DNA of 64,000 nt from Terrisporobacter sp. (GCA_029851945.1 JARKUZ010000050.1:5132-69131); one strand, 5' to 3'. Positions 1 to 9,155 are shown, counted from the first letter of the stretch. Made by a program: numbers and translations. The notes: generated by a model not told the origin, from the letters alone.

Positions 1-570
1 GATAAAGCCAATAAAGCATTAGAAAACTCAATGAATTCTTTAATGAAGAAATCAAAAACTGATATTGAAAAAACAGTCAAATATGAAGAAACTGTTAATG
101 TTTTACAAAAAGAGATACTAAATTATTTATTACAACTTTCAAAATCTCCTTTAAGTGATGAAGAGAGAAGCAAAGTAGATTTACTATTTAATACTGTAAA
201 TGATATTGAAAGAGTATCAGATCATGCTGAAAATATATCTGAATTATCAAGAATCGCAATTGAAAAAGATTTATCTTTCTCTGATAAAGCAATTGAAGAA
301 ATGAAAAATATATATGATAAAGTATCTAGAAACTTTATTGAGTCACTAAAATGTTTAGAAGAAAATAATAAAGAAATGACATCAGAAATATATAAAAGAG
401 AAGATGAGGTAGATGCTCTTGAAAAGAAATATAAAAAATCTCATATTGAAAGATTAAATAATGGAGAATGTACAATAGATTCTGGAGTATTATTCCTAGA
501 TTTATTAACAAATTTAGAAAGAGTATCAGACCATTCATGTAATATAGCTAATCAAGTTGAATCTGAATAG
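1..570 (+). CDS. Na/Pi cotransporter family protein, C-terminal PhoU-like domains (5' end outside window)
   Basis: The reading frame is open from base 1, so this is the 3' end of a longer gene; the first internal Met codon is at 31. The 189 visible residues are helical and contain two copies of a PhoU-type motif ending in E-R-V-S-D-H, near residues 65-70 and 173-178. Soluble PhoU-like repeats form the C-terminal tail of NptA/PNaS-type sodium-phosphate cotransporters, where they are thought to regulate transport. The membrane part would lie upstream and cannot be seen. A free-standing PhoU protein is possible but less likely, because the frame continues off the edge. A terminator follows directly. 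Confidence 0.8.
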   Translation, partial: DKANKALENSMNSLMKKSKTDIEKTVKYEETVNVLQKEILNYLLQLSKSPLSDEERSKVDLLFNTVNDIERVSDHAENISELSRIAIEKDLSFSDKAIEEMKNIYDKVSRNFIESLKCLEENNKEMTSEIYKREDEVDALEKKYKKSHIERLNNGECTIDSGVLFLDLLTNLERVSDHSCNIANQVESE

Positions 571-584
571 TAAGACAGATAATG

Positions 585-616
585 AAAAAGTTGCCTGTAT
601 TTAGGCAACTTTTTTA
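585..616. terminator. Bidirectional rho-independent terminator
   Basis: AAAAAGTTGCCT pairs with AGGCAACTTTTT around a short loop. The A and T tracts on both sides let it serve the PhoU-type gene on the plus strand and the convergent small gene on the minus strand. Confidence 0.85.
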
Positions 617-886
617 TTGAATTTTTATATTTATTACATCTCCATTGTATCTTTCCATATTAACAATTTCACCAATCAAATTATACTTAAATGAGTCTAA
701 TAATGATTTTGATAATTTTTGAGTATCAACGATTTCTTCTTCAAATATAAAAAAATCTAAAGAATTATTTCTTATAAGTCTTTTTACAAATTCAATAGGC
801 AAATTCAATTTTATTTTATCTCCTGTATGTGAATGTATATTAATGATAACAAATCTCTCATCATAATTTTTTATAGTACTATTCAT
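614..886 (-). CDS. Small conserved hypothetical protein (90 aa)
   Basis: The chosen start is the ATG at 886, which has GGGAGG eight bases upstream; a longer frame begins at a TTG at 904 with no ribosome-binding site. The protein is about 90 residues, with a beta-rich start (FVIINIHSHTGDKIKLNLP) and an ending of the type GEIV-x-G-D-V-I-NIKI. This pattern is reminiscent of small clostridial proteins related to the SHOCT-like/YvlB N-terminal family, but the resemblance is from memory and weak. There are no membrane segments or cysteine motifs. It is convergent with the phosphate cotransporter and shares its terminator. Function unknown. Confidence 0.65.
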   Translation of the reverse strand: MNSTIKNYDERFVIINIHSHTGDKIKLNLPIEFVKRLIRNNSLDFFIFEEEIVDTQKLSKSLLDSFKYNLIGEIVNMERYNGDVINIKIQ

Positions 887-1036
887 ACTTATCCTCCCTA
901 CCAAAGAAAAACTTTATCTATACTTTAATTTATATTCATAATATGATTGGTTTTATAACAAAATATAAAGACTTAAAAAAAAATTAAAAGTATGTTAGAA
1001 TTAATTATTAAATACTATTTTAAGGGGTTGTAATAA

Positions 1037-1777
1037 TTGTTTAATTATATTAAATTTGCTATATTTCAAATTATAGGATTGATACTTTCAATACCTAAAT
1101 TAATGAAATATAAATCTAATGAAGAAAAGTATAGTAACGTAGAAAAATATAAATTTGTACATGATCATACTAATAGATCATTAAATTTGGTAAATATAAA
1201 AGTTAATGTACTAGGAAAGGCAAAGGTTCCAAAAGAAGAAGTATTATTTGTATCTAATCATTCAAGTATGCTTGATAGTTATATATTAGCAGCAAATGTA
1301 AATAGACCAGTAGGTATAGTAATAGCAGATGTACCAACTTGGAGGCATATACCTGTGGTAAGTGGATGGTTAAGCTTGATGAAGTGTGTATATATAAATA
1401 GAGAAAATAATAGAGAAGGCATAAAAAGCATAATAAAAGCTTCTGAAATAATTAAAGAAGGTCAAAGTATGGCAATTTTTCCTGAAGGAGATTTAACATG
1501 GGTAAAAGATCCTAATTCACTTATTGCTGATTTTAAACCAGGTTCATTAAAAATAGCTTATAAAGCCAATTGTCCTATTGTGCCTATGGTCATAAAAAAT
1601 TCAAGAAAAACATATGAAGGTTATCAACCTATTGGAAAAATATCTTCACAATTCGTAGAAGTAGAATTCTTAGATCCAATATATGATCATATTGAAAATC
1701 CTAAAATAAAAACGGTTGATTTGGCAAATCGTATAAAAGAAAAAATGATTAAATCTATAGAAGATTTTCATAACTAA
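1037..1777 (+). CDS. plsC: 1-acyl-sn-glycerol-3-phosphate acyltransferase (PlsC family)
   Basis: A PlsC/LPLAT-type acyltransferase that would move an acyl chain from acyl-ACP or acyl-CoA to lysophosphatidic acid, making phosphatidic acid at the membrane. The catalytic H-x4-D motif is NHSSMLD (His75, Asp80) and the substrate-binding FPEG motif is at 148-151. A hydrophobic N-terminal stretch (about residues 6-20) fits membrane association. Its length of 246 residues is normal for the family. The start is a TTG with AAGGGG about nine bases upstream. It is a single-gene unit closed by a strong terminator. Other lysophospholipid acyltransferases share these motifs, so the exact acceptor is inferred. 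Confidence 0.9.
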   Translation: MFNYIKFAIFQIIGLILSIPKLMKYKSNEEKYSNVEKYKFVHDHTNRSLNLVNIKVNVLGKAKVPKEEVLFVSNHSSMLDSYILAANVNRPVGIVIADVPTWRHIPVVSGWLSLMKCVYINRENNREGIKSIIKASEIIKEGQSMAIFPEGDLTWVKDPNSLIADFKPGSLKIAYKANCPIVPMVIKNSRKTYEGYQPIGKISSQFVEVEFLDPIYDHIENPKIKTVDLANRIKEKMIKSIEDFHN

Positions 1778-1790
1778 ATAATCATTAATA

Positions 1791-1820
1791 AAAAAAGAGA
1801 GTTAATTCTCTCTCTTTTTT
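1791..1820. terminator. Rho-independent terminator after plsC
   Basis: AAAAAAGAGAG and CTCTCTTTTTT form an uninterrupted stem with a small loop and flanking A/T tracts. It is usable from both sides and also closes the convergent DUF1540 gene. Confidence 0.85.
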
Positions 1821-1835
1821 TATTATAAAATGAAA

Positions 1836-2144
1836 TTAATGTTTTATTCTAAAAGTATCGCAAACTGCATTTTTTAAATTAATAAGAACGTGGTTAGCAT
1901 TGCATGCACCTTGGATGTTATATGTACAATTTTTTGCACTACAAGATATATTTTGAGTATTTGTCAAATTATCAGATGATGCAACATTTGTAAAATTAGT
2001 ATTTGATTTATCAATGAAACTTTCGCAATAAGTCTCTGGAGTGACGGTAGCTTCGAAACCTTCAATTTTTATATGAGATGCATAGCAATATCCAATTTTA
2101 TTATATGAACAATTGGATACTAAACAATTTAAATTACTATCCAT
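1836..2144 (-). CDS. DUF1540 domain protein, two cysteine-rich repeats
   Basis: A 102-residue protein built from two copies of a short cysteine module: residues about 7-43 and 68-97 each carry C-x4-C-x6-C followed by a later C. This matches the DUF1540 family, small Cys-rich domains that are probably metal-binding and common in clostridia, often in spore-forming species. The ATG has a perfect AAGGAGG seven bases upstream. No membrane segment or signal peptide is present. The role is unknown; the metal-binding idea is an inference from the cysteine spacing. It is convergent with plsC and stands alone. Confidence 0.85.
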   Translation of the reverse strand: MDSNLNCLVSNCSYNKIGYCYASHIKIEGFEATVTPETYCESFIDKSNTNFTNVASSDNLTNTQNISCSAKNCTYNIQGACNANHVLINLKNAVCDTFRIKH

Positions 2145-2241
2145 AATGAGCCTCCTTGGATTAATTCATATTTTTATTCTTCTTATTATTATGATGAATT
2201 TTATGAATTTAATACAAATATGAAAATTAATATTTGATGAC

Positions 2242-3450
2242 TTATGATAATAAATTAATGAAAAATAAAATACACGGCATACTGAAAATATCAAGTAAAA
2301 ATGCAGCCACCAAAGGAACTACTAAAAAAGCATTAGCAGAATGTCCATATTTCTGTGTTACAGAATTCATATTTGCTAAAGCATTAGGTGTTGCCCCAAG
2401 ACCATGACCTAACAATCCACTAACCATAACTGCTGCATCATAATCTTTACCTAAAACCCTAAAACATATTGTTGAAGAATAGATAATAATAAATATTACT
2501 TGGCATAAAACTATTATTAATATAGGACCAAGTAAACTAGACAGTGTAAAGAAATCTATACTCATAAGAGCCATAGTCAAAAACATTCCAAGGGATAACT
2601 CTTGTAAAAAATCTAATAAGTTAAAATCAAGTTTTATAATTTTAATTTTGTCGTTTAAATTTCTAAAAATTATAGCTATAAAAATACATCCTACTATACT
2701 AGGGACAACTACATTAAAATAAATATTTAATATTTTAGATAAAAAATCACCTAAAGTCATGCAAAGTAAAACTACTAAAACTTGCTCAAAAAATATAGTA
2801 TCGTTTGTTTTTAAGATAGATGATGTCTTTTTATTGTCAGGGGTAGTCTTTTTTCTAGAATATGCAATAATAGGTGATTTTAGTTTATACTTTTCTATTA
2901 AAAATCTAGCAATCGGACCTCCAATAATACCTCCCATTATAAGTCCTAAAGTAGCAGAAGCAAATCCAACACTACAAGCATTATTAACTCCTAGATTTTC
3001 TAATGTAGTACCAAATGCGAGAGAATATCCATGGCCACCTTCCATTGAAACACTTCCACACATTAAAGCTAAAAGAGGGTCTATGTTTATAATTTTAGAT
3101 AAAATAATTGTAATTATATTTTGTGAAAATCCAAGAAAAGCACATATAAACCAGTATATGATTAGGATTTTTCCTCCTTTTTTTAATAAAGAGAAACTTA
3201 CACCTATCCCAACTACAGTAAAGAAAAAGGACATAAAGTAAGGCATAAGTGTTGTAGTCATGTTAATTTCTAGTACATTAAAATACCTCAGCGTAAAAGA
3301 AAATAATGAAAAAAGTAGCCCTCCGATCACAGGAGAAGGAATACAAAATTTATTTAGTATGTAAATTTTATTAGTAAGAAAGTTGCCAAATAGATATAAT
3401 ACTATGGTGAGAATAAAAGTACTAATTATGTCCAAATCTAAGGTATACAT
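2242..3450 (-). CDS. gltS: Sodium/glutamate symporter GltS
   Basis: A 402-residue integral membrane protein of the ESS (glutamate:Na+ symporter) family with about ten to twelve hydrophobic segments. Recognisable family signatures are the glycine-rich stretch GGHGYSLAFG in the first half and GLLGHGLGATPNA in the second, the paired re-entrant-loop motifs of GltS. It would import glutamate with sodium. The start ATG follows AAGGAGG by seven bases. It lies downstream of an AraC-type regulator on the same strand, with a hairpin in the 170-bp gap, so the regulator may control it. Length is normal for GltS. Confidence 0.92.
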   Translation of the reverse strand: MYTLDLDIISTFILTIVLYLFGNFLTNKIYILNKFCIPSPVIGGLLFSLFSFTLRYFNVLEINMTTTLMPYFMSFFFTVVGIGVSFSLLKKGGKILIIYWFICAFLGFSQNIITIILSKIINIDPLLALMCGSVSMEGGHGYSLAFGTTLENLGVNNACSVGFASATLGLIMGGIIGGPIARFLIEKYKLKSPIIAYSRKKTTPDNKKTSSILKTNDTIFFEQVLVVLLCMTLGDFLSKILNIYFNVVVPSIVGCIFIAIIFRNLNDKIKIIKLDFNLLDFLQELSLGMFLTMALMSIDFFTLSSLLGPILIIVLCQVIFIIIYSSTICFRVLGKDYDAAVMVSGLLGHGLGATPNALANMNSVTQKYGHSANAFLVVPLVAAFLLDIFSMPCILFFINLLS

Positions 3451-3492
3451 AATTACCTCCTTTATTTTTATAAATATTCAAATAGATTATAT

Positions 3493-3517
3493 AAAGACGT
3501 TGAAAAATCAACGTCTT
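3493..3517. terminator. Hairpin between araC-type gene and gltS
   Basis: AAAGACGTTGA and TCAACGTCTTT form a perfect 11-bp stem with a 3-base loop. On the minus strand it is followed by only a weak T run, so it may be a partial terminator, an attenuator or a regulator-binding palindrome upstream of gltS. Confidence 0.5.
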
Positions 3518-3620
3518 TAGACTTTATATGTTTTAAAGAATAAAAAAACATATAGAAAATATAAATGAAATATTTGTAGATTATATTCTTAAGAAATAAA
3601 TAATATACTTAGATTTTGTT

Positions 3621-4322
3621 TTAGGCTCTAATAAAATTTTTTCTATATTGAGATGGAGTTTGATTTGTAGTTTTTTTAAATACAATTGAAAAATAATTTT
3701 GATTACTGTATCCAACTTCAAGAGCTATATCTAATAATGATAAATCTGTACTAGCTAAAAGTATTTTACTTTTTTCTATTCTAAAAAGATTTAGAAAATG
3801 AGAGAAATTTTCTCCCGTAGTTTTTTTAAATAAATTACAAAAGTAGGATTTGTTTATTTTTAAATAATCACATAAATCATCAATGTTAATATCCTGGCTG
3901 TAATTTTTATGTATATATTCTACTGATTTTTTTATATAAGTATTATAAGATTTAAAACTAAGATTATAATTAAGACTATCAGAAATTATATTTGATAATA
4001 AATTTTCTATATAAGCAAAGCAATTTATTGGTTTATAGAGTATCAAATTATTTTCATACTCATAATTAGTTGTAATTGGACCCATAATAAAATGAGCATT
4101 GCTTTCTTTTATTACTAAATAATAAATATCATTATCTATGGATATTTTAGAGCTATTATCATTTACGTGAAGAGTATCCTTTATAAGATTGTGAGGATAC
4201 ATATTATCTATATAATCGCTGTATCCATATGTATAGACTTTATTAGAATTTTTAACTATAACTTTTATTGGTATATTGCAACAGTTATAAAATGTTTCCA
4301 CAATATAGTTTATATTAATCAT
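3621..4322 (-). CDS. AraC family transcriptional regulator
   Basis: A 233-residue regulator. The C-terminal ~100 residues contain the two helix-turn-helix motifs of the AraC/XylS family (DINIDDLCDYLKINKSYFCN, then DIALEVGYSNQNYFSIVFKK, ending TPSQYRK). The N-terminal ~120 residues are a divergent sensing domain with no clear cupin signature. It sits upstream of gltS on the same strand and about 350 bp from the divergent TetM-like gene. Control of gltS is the simplest reading but is not shown. The ribosome-binding site is weaker (GGAG, about 11 bases upstream). Confidence 0.88.
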   Translation of the reverse strand: MININYIVETFYNCCNIPIKVIVKNSNKVYTYGYSDYIDNMYPHNLIKDTLHVNDNSSKISIDNDIYYLVIKESNAHFIMGPITTNYEYENNLILYKPINCFAYIENLLSNIISDSLNYNLSFKSYNTYIKKSVEYIHKNYSQDINIDDLCDYLKINKSYFCNLFKKTTGENFSHFLNLFRIEKSKILLASTDLSLLDIALEVGYSNQNYFSIVFKKTTNQTPSQYRKNFIRA

Positions 4323-4667
4323 AAATTATCCAACTCCGAATTATTTTTAAATATTGCCATTGAATTATCAATTGTAATTTAATAGCAAATGATAATAAAT
4401 ATCATATAAATATAATATCCAATTATTATAATAAAGTCAATTATTATTTATATTTTAATTTAAGGACAACATAGAGACAATTACAAGAAATAAATTTAAT
4501 ACTAATTTATTTAATTAAGTTATATATTAGATTTTTACAATAGAGAAGCTTCAATTACTTATACTTTTATATAAGTATATTTTTATGGATTTTACTTCTT
4601 TAATTTTACTAAGTATATATTATTATGGTAATATTTATTTATAAATTATTGGATAATGAGGTGAAAT
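4323..4667. other. Intergenic region between divergent araC-type and TetM-like genes
   Basis: About 345 bp of very AT-rich DNA that should carry both promoters. One imperfect hairpin is visible (TACTTATA...TATAAGTA, 4558-4579, followed by TATTTTTA), which could attenuate the downstream GTPase gene. A short open frame at 4585 lacks a ribosome-binding site and was not called. No gene or RNA family recognised. Confidence 0.5.
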
Positions 4668-6656
4668 ATGAACAAAGTAATTGGTATTTTGGCACATGTT
4701 GATAGTGGGAAAACTACTTTATGTGAACAAATACTTTATCATACAAATTCCATAAGAAAAAGAGGAAGGGTAGATCATAAAGATTCGTATTTTGATAATT
4801 ATGAATTAGAAAGACAAAGAGGTATTACCATATTTTCAAAAGAAGGTAAGTTTTCTTATAAAAATTCTAATTATTATTTAATAGACACTCCTGGTCATAT
4901 AGATTTCAGTACAGAAATGGAAAGAAGTCTAAAGATGTTAGATTATGCTATATTGATAATTAGTGGAGTTGAAAAAGTTCAGTCACATAGTGAAACCATA
5001 TTTAATTTACTTAGAGAAAATAATATTCCTACCTTTATATTTGTTAATAAAATAGACCGAGAAATTTCTAAGAAGCAGGATATAATAGAAAATCTACAAG
5101 AGAATTTAAGTGAAAATATTTTTGATTTCACAAATGAACTAAAAGATAAAATGAGTAATGAATTAATAGAATTTATAGCAGAAAAGGATGAAGATCTACT
5201 AGAATTATTCTTTGAAGAAAAATATGATTTCAATTTATGGATAAAATCTCTTGTTGACTTAATCAAAGAATGTAAAGTGTTTCCTTGTATATTTGGCTCT
5301 GCACTACTTGATCAAAATATAGATATTCTTTTAGAAATTATGGATAAACTGACTATTACAAATTATTCCGCAGAAGATGATTTTGTAGGACAAGTCTACA
5401 AAGTTAAATATGAGGAAAATAACCAAAAGTTAACTTTAATTAAATTATTACAAGGAAAATTAAAAATTAAAGATGAGGTATCATATGAATACAACGGTGA
5501 AATAGTAAGAGAAAAAATAAATGAAATAAGAGTATATAATGGAAAGAAATTTATAAAAAAAGATAGTGCTGATGCAGGTGAAATAATAGCTGTAAAAGGA
5601 TTAAACAAAGCAAACATTGGTAAACATTTAACTCTATATAATAATGAAGATAATCTTAAATTAGTAAGTGATAAAAACTTTGATATTATACCAACATTAA
5701 GTACTAAAGTATTATTTGATGAGAATCTTAATATTAAAGATGTATATAGTTATTTTAAACTTTTAGAAAATGAAGATCCGTCATTAAATGTTATATATAG
5801 TGAAGAATTAAAAGAAATTCAGATTAGTATAATGGGGAAAATACAATTAGAGGTTTTAAAAAATATTGTTTATGATAGATTTAATATAGAAGTGGATTTT
5901 GGTCCATGTGAAATTTTATATAAGGAAAGTATACAATCTACAGCTATTGGTATAGGTCATTTTGAACCACTTAGACATTATGCTGAAGTTGTTTTAAAAC
6001 TTGATCCAAAGGAAATAAATAGTGGAATAAGTTTTGAAAGCAAAGCGCATGTTGATGATATTACCATAGGAAATCAAAATTTAGTGAAAACTCATATTTT
6101 TGAAAAGCCACATAAAGGAATATTAGGAGGATATGAATTAACAGATCTTAAAATAACATTACTCACTGGAAGGGAACACAATAAACATACAGAGGGTGGA
6201 GATTTTAGACAGGCGACTTTAAGAGCCTTAAGACAAGGATTAGAAACCGTAGAAAATAGATTATTAGAGCCTTATTATAAGTTTAGAATTGAAGTTGAAA
6301 ATGAATATATAGGTCGTTTAATTTCTGATATACAAAAGATGAGTGGAACTTTTGAGATAAAAGAAGGTAAGAATAATAAATCTATAGTCATAGGAAGAGG
6401 TCCTGTTTCAGAATTTATGGATTATCCTTTAGAATTAATTTCTTACACAAAGGGAATAGGGAGAATAAATCTTATATATGATGGATATGATGAATGTCAC
6501 AATACTGAAGAAGTTTTAGCTAGTAAAAATTATGATAAAGACAGTGATAGAGAGTATACTTCTAATTCAATTTTTTGCTCTAAAGGTCAAGGATACATTG
6601 TAAAAGGTGAAGATGTAATAAATCATATGCACTGTGAAATTAATAAATTAATATAG
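4668..6656 (+). CDS. TetM/EF-G-like ribosome-associated GTPase
   Basis: A 662-residue translation GTPase with the EF-G/ribosomal-protection layout. G1 is AHVDSGKT (9-16), G3 is DTPGH (73-77) and G4 is NKID (127-130), followed by beta-barrel domain II and EF-G-like domains III-V. It resembles Tet(M)/Tet(O) proteins, which release tetracycline from the ribosome. However, the domain IV tip reads GREHNKHTEGGDFR where Tet(M) has a proline-containing SPVSTPADFR loop, so tetracycline protection should not be assumed. It may rescue or remodel stalled ribosomes. The ATG has GAGGTGA upstream. A metalloprotease gene follows after nine bases, so the two are probably cotranscribed. Confidence 0.85.
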   Translation: MNKVIGILAHVDSGKTTLCEQILYHTNSIRKRGRVDHKDSYFDNYELERQRGITIFSKEGKFSYKNSNYYLIDTPGHIDFSTEMERSLKMLDYAILIISGVEKVQSHSETIFNLLRENNIPTFIFVNKIDREISKKQDIIENLQENLSENIFDFTNELKDKMSNELIEFIAEKDEDLLELFFEEKYDFNLWIKSLVDLIKECKVFPCIFGSALLDQNIDILLEIMDKLTITNYSAEDDFVGQVYKVKYEENNQKLTLIKLLQGKLKIKDEVSYEYNGEIVREKINEIRVYNGKKFIKKDSADAGEIIAVKGLNKANIGKHLTLYNNEDNLKLVSDKNFDIIPTLSTKVLFDENLNIKDVYSYFKLLENEDPSLNVIYSEELKEIQISIMGKIQLEVLKNIVYDRFNIEVDFGPCEILYKESIQSTAIGIGHFEPLRHYAEVVLKLDPKEINSGISFESKAHVDDITIGNQNLVKTHIFEKPHKGILGGYELTDLKITLLTGREHNKHTEGGDFRQATLRALRQGLETVENRLLEPYYKFRIEVENEYIGRLISDIQKMSGTFEIKEGKNNKSIVIGRGPVSEFMDYPLELISYTKGIGRINLIYDGYDECHNTEEVLASKNYDKDSDREYTSNSIFCSKGQGYIVKGEDVINHMHCEINKLI

Positions 6657-6665
6657 GAGTTTATT

Positions 6666-7448
6666 ATGAGTTCAAGAGAATTAATAACATATGATAATAA
6701 AACAAAAGACTTTTATCTGTTATATCATAATGAATTAATTAAAATTAATGTTATATATAGGAAAAGAAAAAATATATCAATTAGGATAATACCAAAAGAT
6801 AAAATAGATATTATAAGTCCAAAATCTGTACCAAATTCATTTTTAAAAGAAGTTATTATAAAAAAGAAAGATTGGATTTTAAAGACTTTAGATAAGTATA
6901 AAAATATTAGCCAAGAATTTTATGAAGAAAGACAATTTGTAGATGGAGAAATCTTTTATTATTTAGGAAAAGAATATAAATTAAAAGTTATTTGTGATAA
7001 AAATATTCTAAATAAAAATAAAAATTACTGTCATATATATTTAGATAAAGAAAATATAGTTATTAAAATAAATAATTATGATAAAGAATTAATTAGAAGT
7101 GAAATTAAAAGATGGTATAAATTTGAAAGTGAAAAGTTTGTTTTAATTAGAATTGAGTATTTAAAACAGAATAATCAAATAATCAGAACTTTAAATCCTA
7201 ATATTATAAAAATAAAAGAGCAAAAAAAGAGATGGGGAAGTTGTACTTCTCAAAAATCTATTTATATTAATTCAATGGTATCAATGGCGAGATTAGATGT
7301 AATAGATTATATTATTATACATGAGTTTTGTCATCTCGTTCATATGAATCATTCAAAGTATTTTTATGAATTAGTAAAGAAAATAATGCCTGATTATAAA
7401 AAATGTGAAATATGGCTTAAAGAAAATGGATATAAGTTAATAATATAG
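6666..7448 (+). CDS. YgjP-like zinc metallopeptidase domain protein (DUF45/M48 type)
   Basis: A 260-residue protein with the YgjP/DUF45 architecture: an N-terminal beta domain beginning IRKRKNISIRI-like (residues 28-45), then the metallopeptidase-like core. Zinc ligands are visible as HEFCH (219-223) with His229 in MNHSKYF, together with the preceding KIKEQKKRWGSC motif typical of the family. The biochemical role of the family is poorly defined. Nine bases separate it from the TetM-like GTPase, and TAGGAG precedes the ATG, so it is the second gene of that operon. No signal peptide, so cytoplasmic. Confidence 0.85.
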   Translation: MSSRELITYDNKTKDFYLLYHNELIKINVIYRKRKNISIRIIPKDKIDIISPKSVPNSFLKEVIIKKKDWILKTLDKYKNISQEFYEERQFVDGEIFYYLGKEYKLKVICDKNILNKNKNYCHIYLDKENIVIKINNYDKELIRSEIKRWYKFESEKFVLIRIEYLKQNNQIIRTLNPNIIKIKEQKKRWGSCTSQKSIYINSMVSMARLDVIDYIIIHEFCHLVHMNHSKYFYELVKKIMPDYKKCEIWLKENGYKLII

Positions 7449-7467
7449 TTTTTTATATGAAATTAAA

Positions 7468-7510
7468 AAATAAAAGGAGTGATGAAAAAATTACTCCTTT
7501 TATTTTTTTT
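7468..7510. terminator. Terminator between convergent genes
   Basis: AAATAAAAGGAGT pairs perfectly with ACTCCTTTTATTT (13 bp) around a 12-base loop, followed by a run of T. It ends the GTPase/metallopeptidase operon and can also serve the convergent DUF362 gene. Confidence 0.88.
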
Positions 7511-7540
7511 AGTTAATTCTCTAACCTATATTATATTTAA

Positions 7541-8650
7541 CTATACTTCAAATAACTCATACTCTTTATTTCCTATGCCAAGTTTTACTGCATGATCTAT
7601 GCATACTTCCCAGTTTGTTTCTGGATGTGTGTTTATAAAATGATCATGAGTATGATGTTCTTTTTCCTCTAAATAACTTCCTAGAATGACAGGTTGCTTA
7701 TTGCAGGCATGTGCGCAAGCTATATCTAAAGCAACTGGATCAAAAGATGCAAATATACCAACATCAGGAATAATAGGTAAATCATTCTCTCTGTGACAAT
7801 CACAATTTGGAGAAATATCTATAACAAAACTTATATGGAAATGTGGTCTTCCCTCAAGTACTGCTTTTGAATATTCTGCTATTTTTTTATTTAAAATATC
7901 GTTTGACTCATCAGTAGGAGACTTAATTGCATCAAAGTTACATGAGCCTATACATCTTCCGCACCCCACACAATTATCATGATTTATAGAAACTTTTCTA
8001 TTCTCATCAAATATTATAGCTTCATGAGCACAGTTTTTGGAACATGACTTACAACCAACACACTTACTTTGTTTAACGTAAGGTTTACCGCTACTATGCA
8101 TTTCCATTTTACCTGCTCTAGAACCACACCCCATACCTATATTTTTTAGGGCTCCACCGAATCCTGTAGATTCATGACCTTTAAAATGATTCATACTAAT
8201 AAAAATATCAGCATCCATTATAGCTTGACCTATTTTTGCTTCCTTAACATATTCCCCATTTTTTACTGGAACTAAGGCTTCATCAGTACCTTTTAATCCA
8301 TCAGCTATAATTACATGGCATCCTGTTGTAAAAGGGTTATACCCATTGACATAAGCTGAGTCCATATGTTCTAATGCATTTTTTCTTCCGCCAACATAGA
8401 GCGTGTTGCAATCAGTTAAAAAAACTTTCCCTTCTTTTGATTTTATTAAATCAACTATAACTTTTGAATAGTTAGGCCTTAAATAAGCTAAGTTTCCAGG
8501 CTCTCCAAAATGAATTTTTATAGCTGTGAATTTATTATTAAAGTCTATATTTTCTATTCCAGCTTTTATAACTAGATTGTTAAGTTTTTCTAATAAATTT
8601 TTACTTGAGCTTGCTCGTAGGTTTGTAAAATATACTTTTGATTTACTCAT
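7541..8650 (-). CDS. DUF362 domain 4Fe-4S ferredoxin-like protein
   Basis: A 369-residue DUF362 protein with an embedded two-cluster ferredoxin. The first motif is CVGCKSCSKNC and the second CVGCGRCIGSC, roughly residues 190-235. The flanking DUF362 domain contains the conserved GGRK and F-K-G-H segments. These proteins are common in anaerobes and probably pass electrons, but their partners are mostly unknown. The ATG at 8650 is preferred over a longer frame starting at 8692, because AAGGGGG lies directly upstream of it. A single gene. Confidence 0.88.
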   Translation of the reverse strand: MSKSKVYFTNLRASSSKNLLEKLNNLVIKAGIENIDFNNKFTAIKIHFGEPGNLAYLRPNYSKVIVDLIKSKEGKVFLTDCNTLYVGGRKNALEHMDSAYVNGYNPFTTGCHVIIADGLKGTDEALVPVKNGEYVKEAKIGQAIMDADIFISMNHFKGHESTGFGGALKNIGMGCGSRAGKMEMHSSGKPYVKQSKCVGCKSCSKNCAHEAIIFDENRKVSINHDNCVGCGRCIGSCNFDAIKSPTDESNDILNKKIAEYSKAVLEGRPHFHISFVIDISPNCDCHRENDLPIIPDVGIFASFDPVALDIACAHACNKQPVILGSYLEEKEHHTHDHFINTHPETNWEVCIDHAVKLGIGNKEYELFEV

Positions 8651-8926
8651 ACTTTCCCCCTTGATCATATAAACAAATTTATTGCTTAACATATTATAGT
8701 CTTTAAAAATTTTTTTCTCTATAAAAATAAAAAGAGAAGATATAAAAGCGTTAATACTTATATGAAATTATTCATATATAAGATGTATATTAATGTACTA
8801 ATTATTCAGAACAAAAATAATTATAAAAATATGAATAAATATGTTTATATTTTGTATTCTATGGGAATATATTTACTAAATTAAAAATTAAATATAACAT
8901 CAAGAGAAACATAATGGAGGTCTAAA

Positions 8927-9106
8927 ATGGATATATTCAACAAAAATGTATGTAGATGTAGAGGAGTATCTTTTGAACAAATAGAAGATGCAATAAAAAA
9001 TGGAGCAGATACTGTAGAAAAAGTCGCTGAAGCAACTAACGCAACTAAAGGTTGTGGAAGATGTAAATCTCAAGTTAAAGATATAGTAGAAAGCAAAACA
9101 AAATAA
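8927..9106 (+). CDS. BFD-like [2Fe-2S]-binding protein (59 aa)
   Basis: A small gene of 59 residues. The protein has VCRCRGVSFEQIEDAI followed by KGCGRCK, the paired C-x-C and C-x2-C of the BFD-like [2Fe-2S] domain found in bacterioferritin-associated ferredoxin and in NifU/NirB-type proteins. The ATG has GGAGG six bases upstream. It probably carries electrons or senses redox state. It is monocistronic, ended by its own terminator, and sits next to the DUF362 ferredoxin on the opposite strand. Confidence 0.85.
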   Translation: MDIFNKNVCRCRGVSFEQIEDAIKNGADTVEKVAEATNATKGCGRCKSQVKDIVESKTK

Positions 9107-9126
9107 TTAATTATTAAATATATGAG

Positions 9127-9155
9127 AATAAAGGTTTATTGCCTTTATTTTTTTA
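9127..9155 (+). terminator. Terminator after BFD-like gene
   Basis: AATAAAGG and CCTTTATT form an 8-bp stem followed by TTTTTT. Confidence 0.75.

Noticed and set aside
2759..3241. A 160-codon frame on the plus strand
   Set aside because: It lies opposite gltS, and has no ribosome-binding site or recognisable domain.
4585..4644. Leader peptide ahead of the TetM-like gene (19 codons)
   Set aside because: No ribosome-binding site precedes the ATG; in such AT-rich DNA a short open frame is not evidence.
4668..6656. Naming the GTPase as a tetracycline resistance gene
   Set aside because: The tip loop of domain IV differs from Tet(M)/Tet(O), so resistance cannot be claimed from sequence alone.
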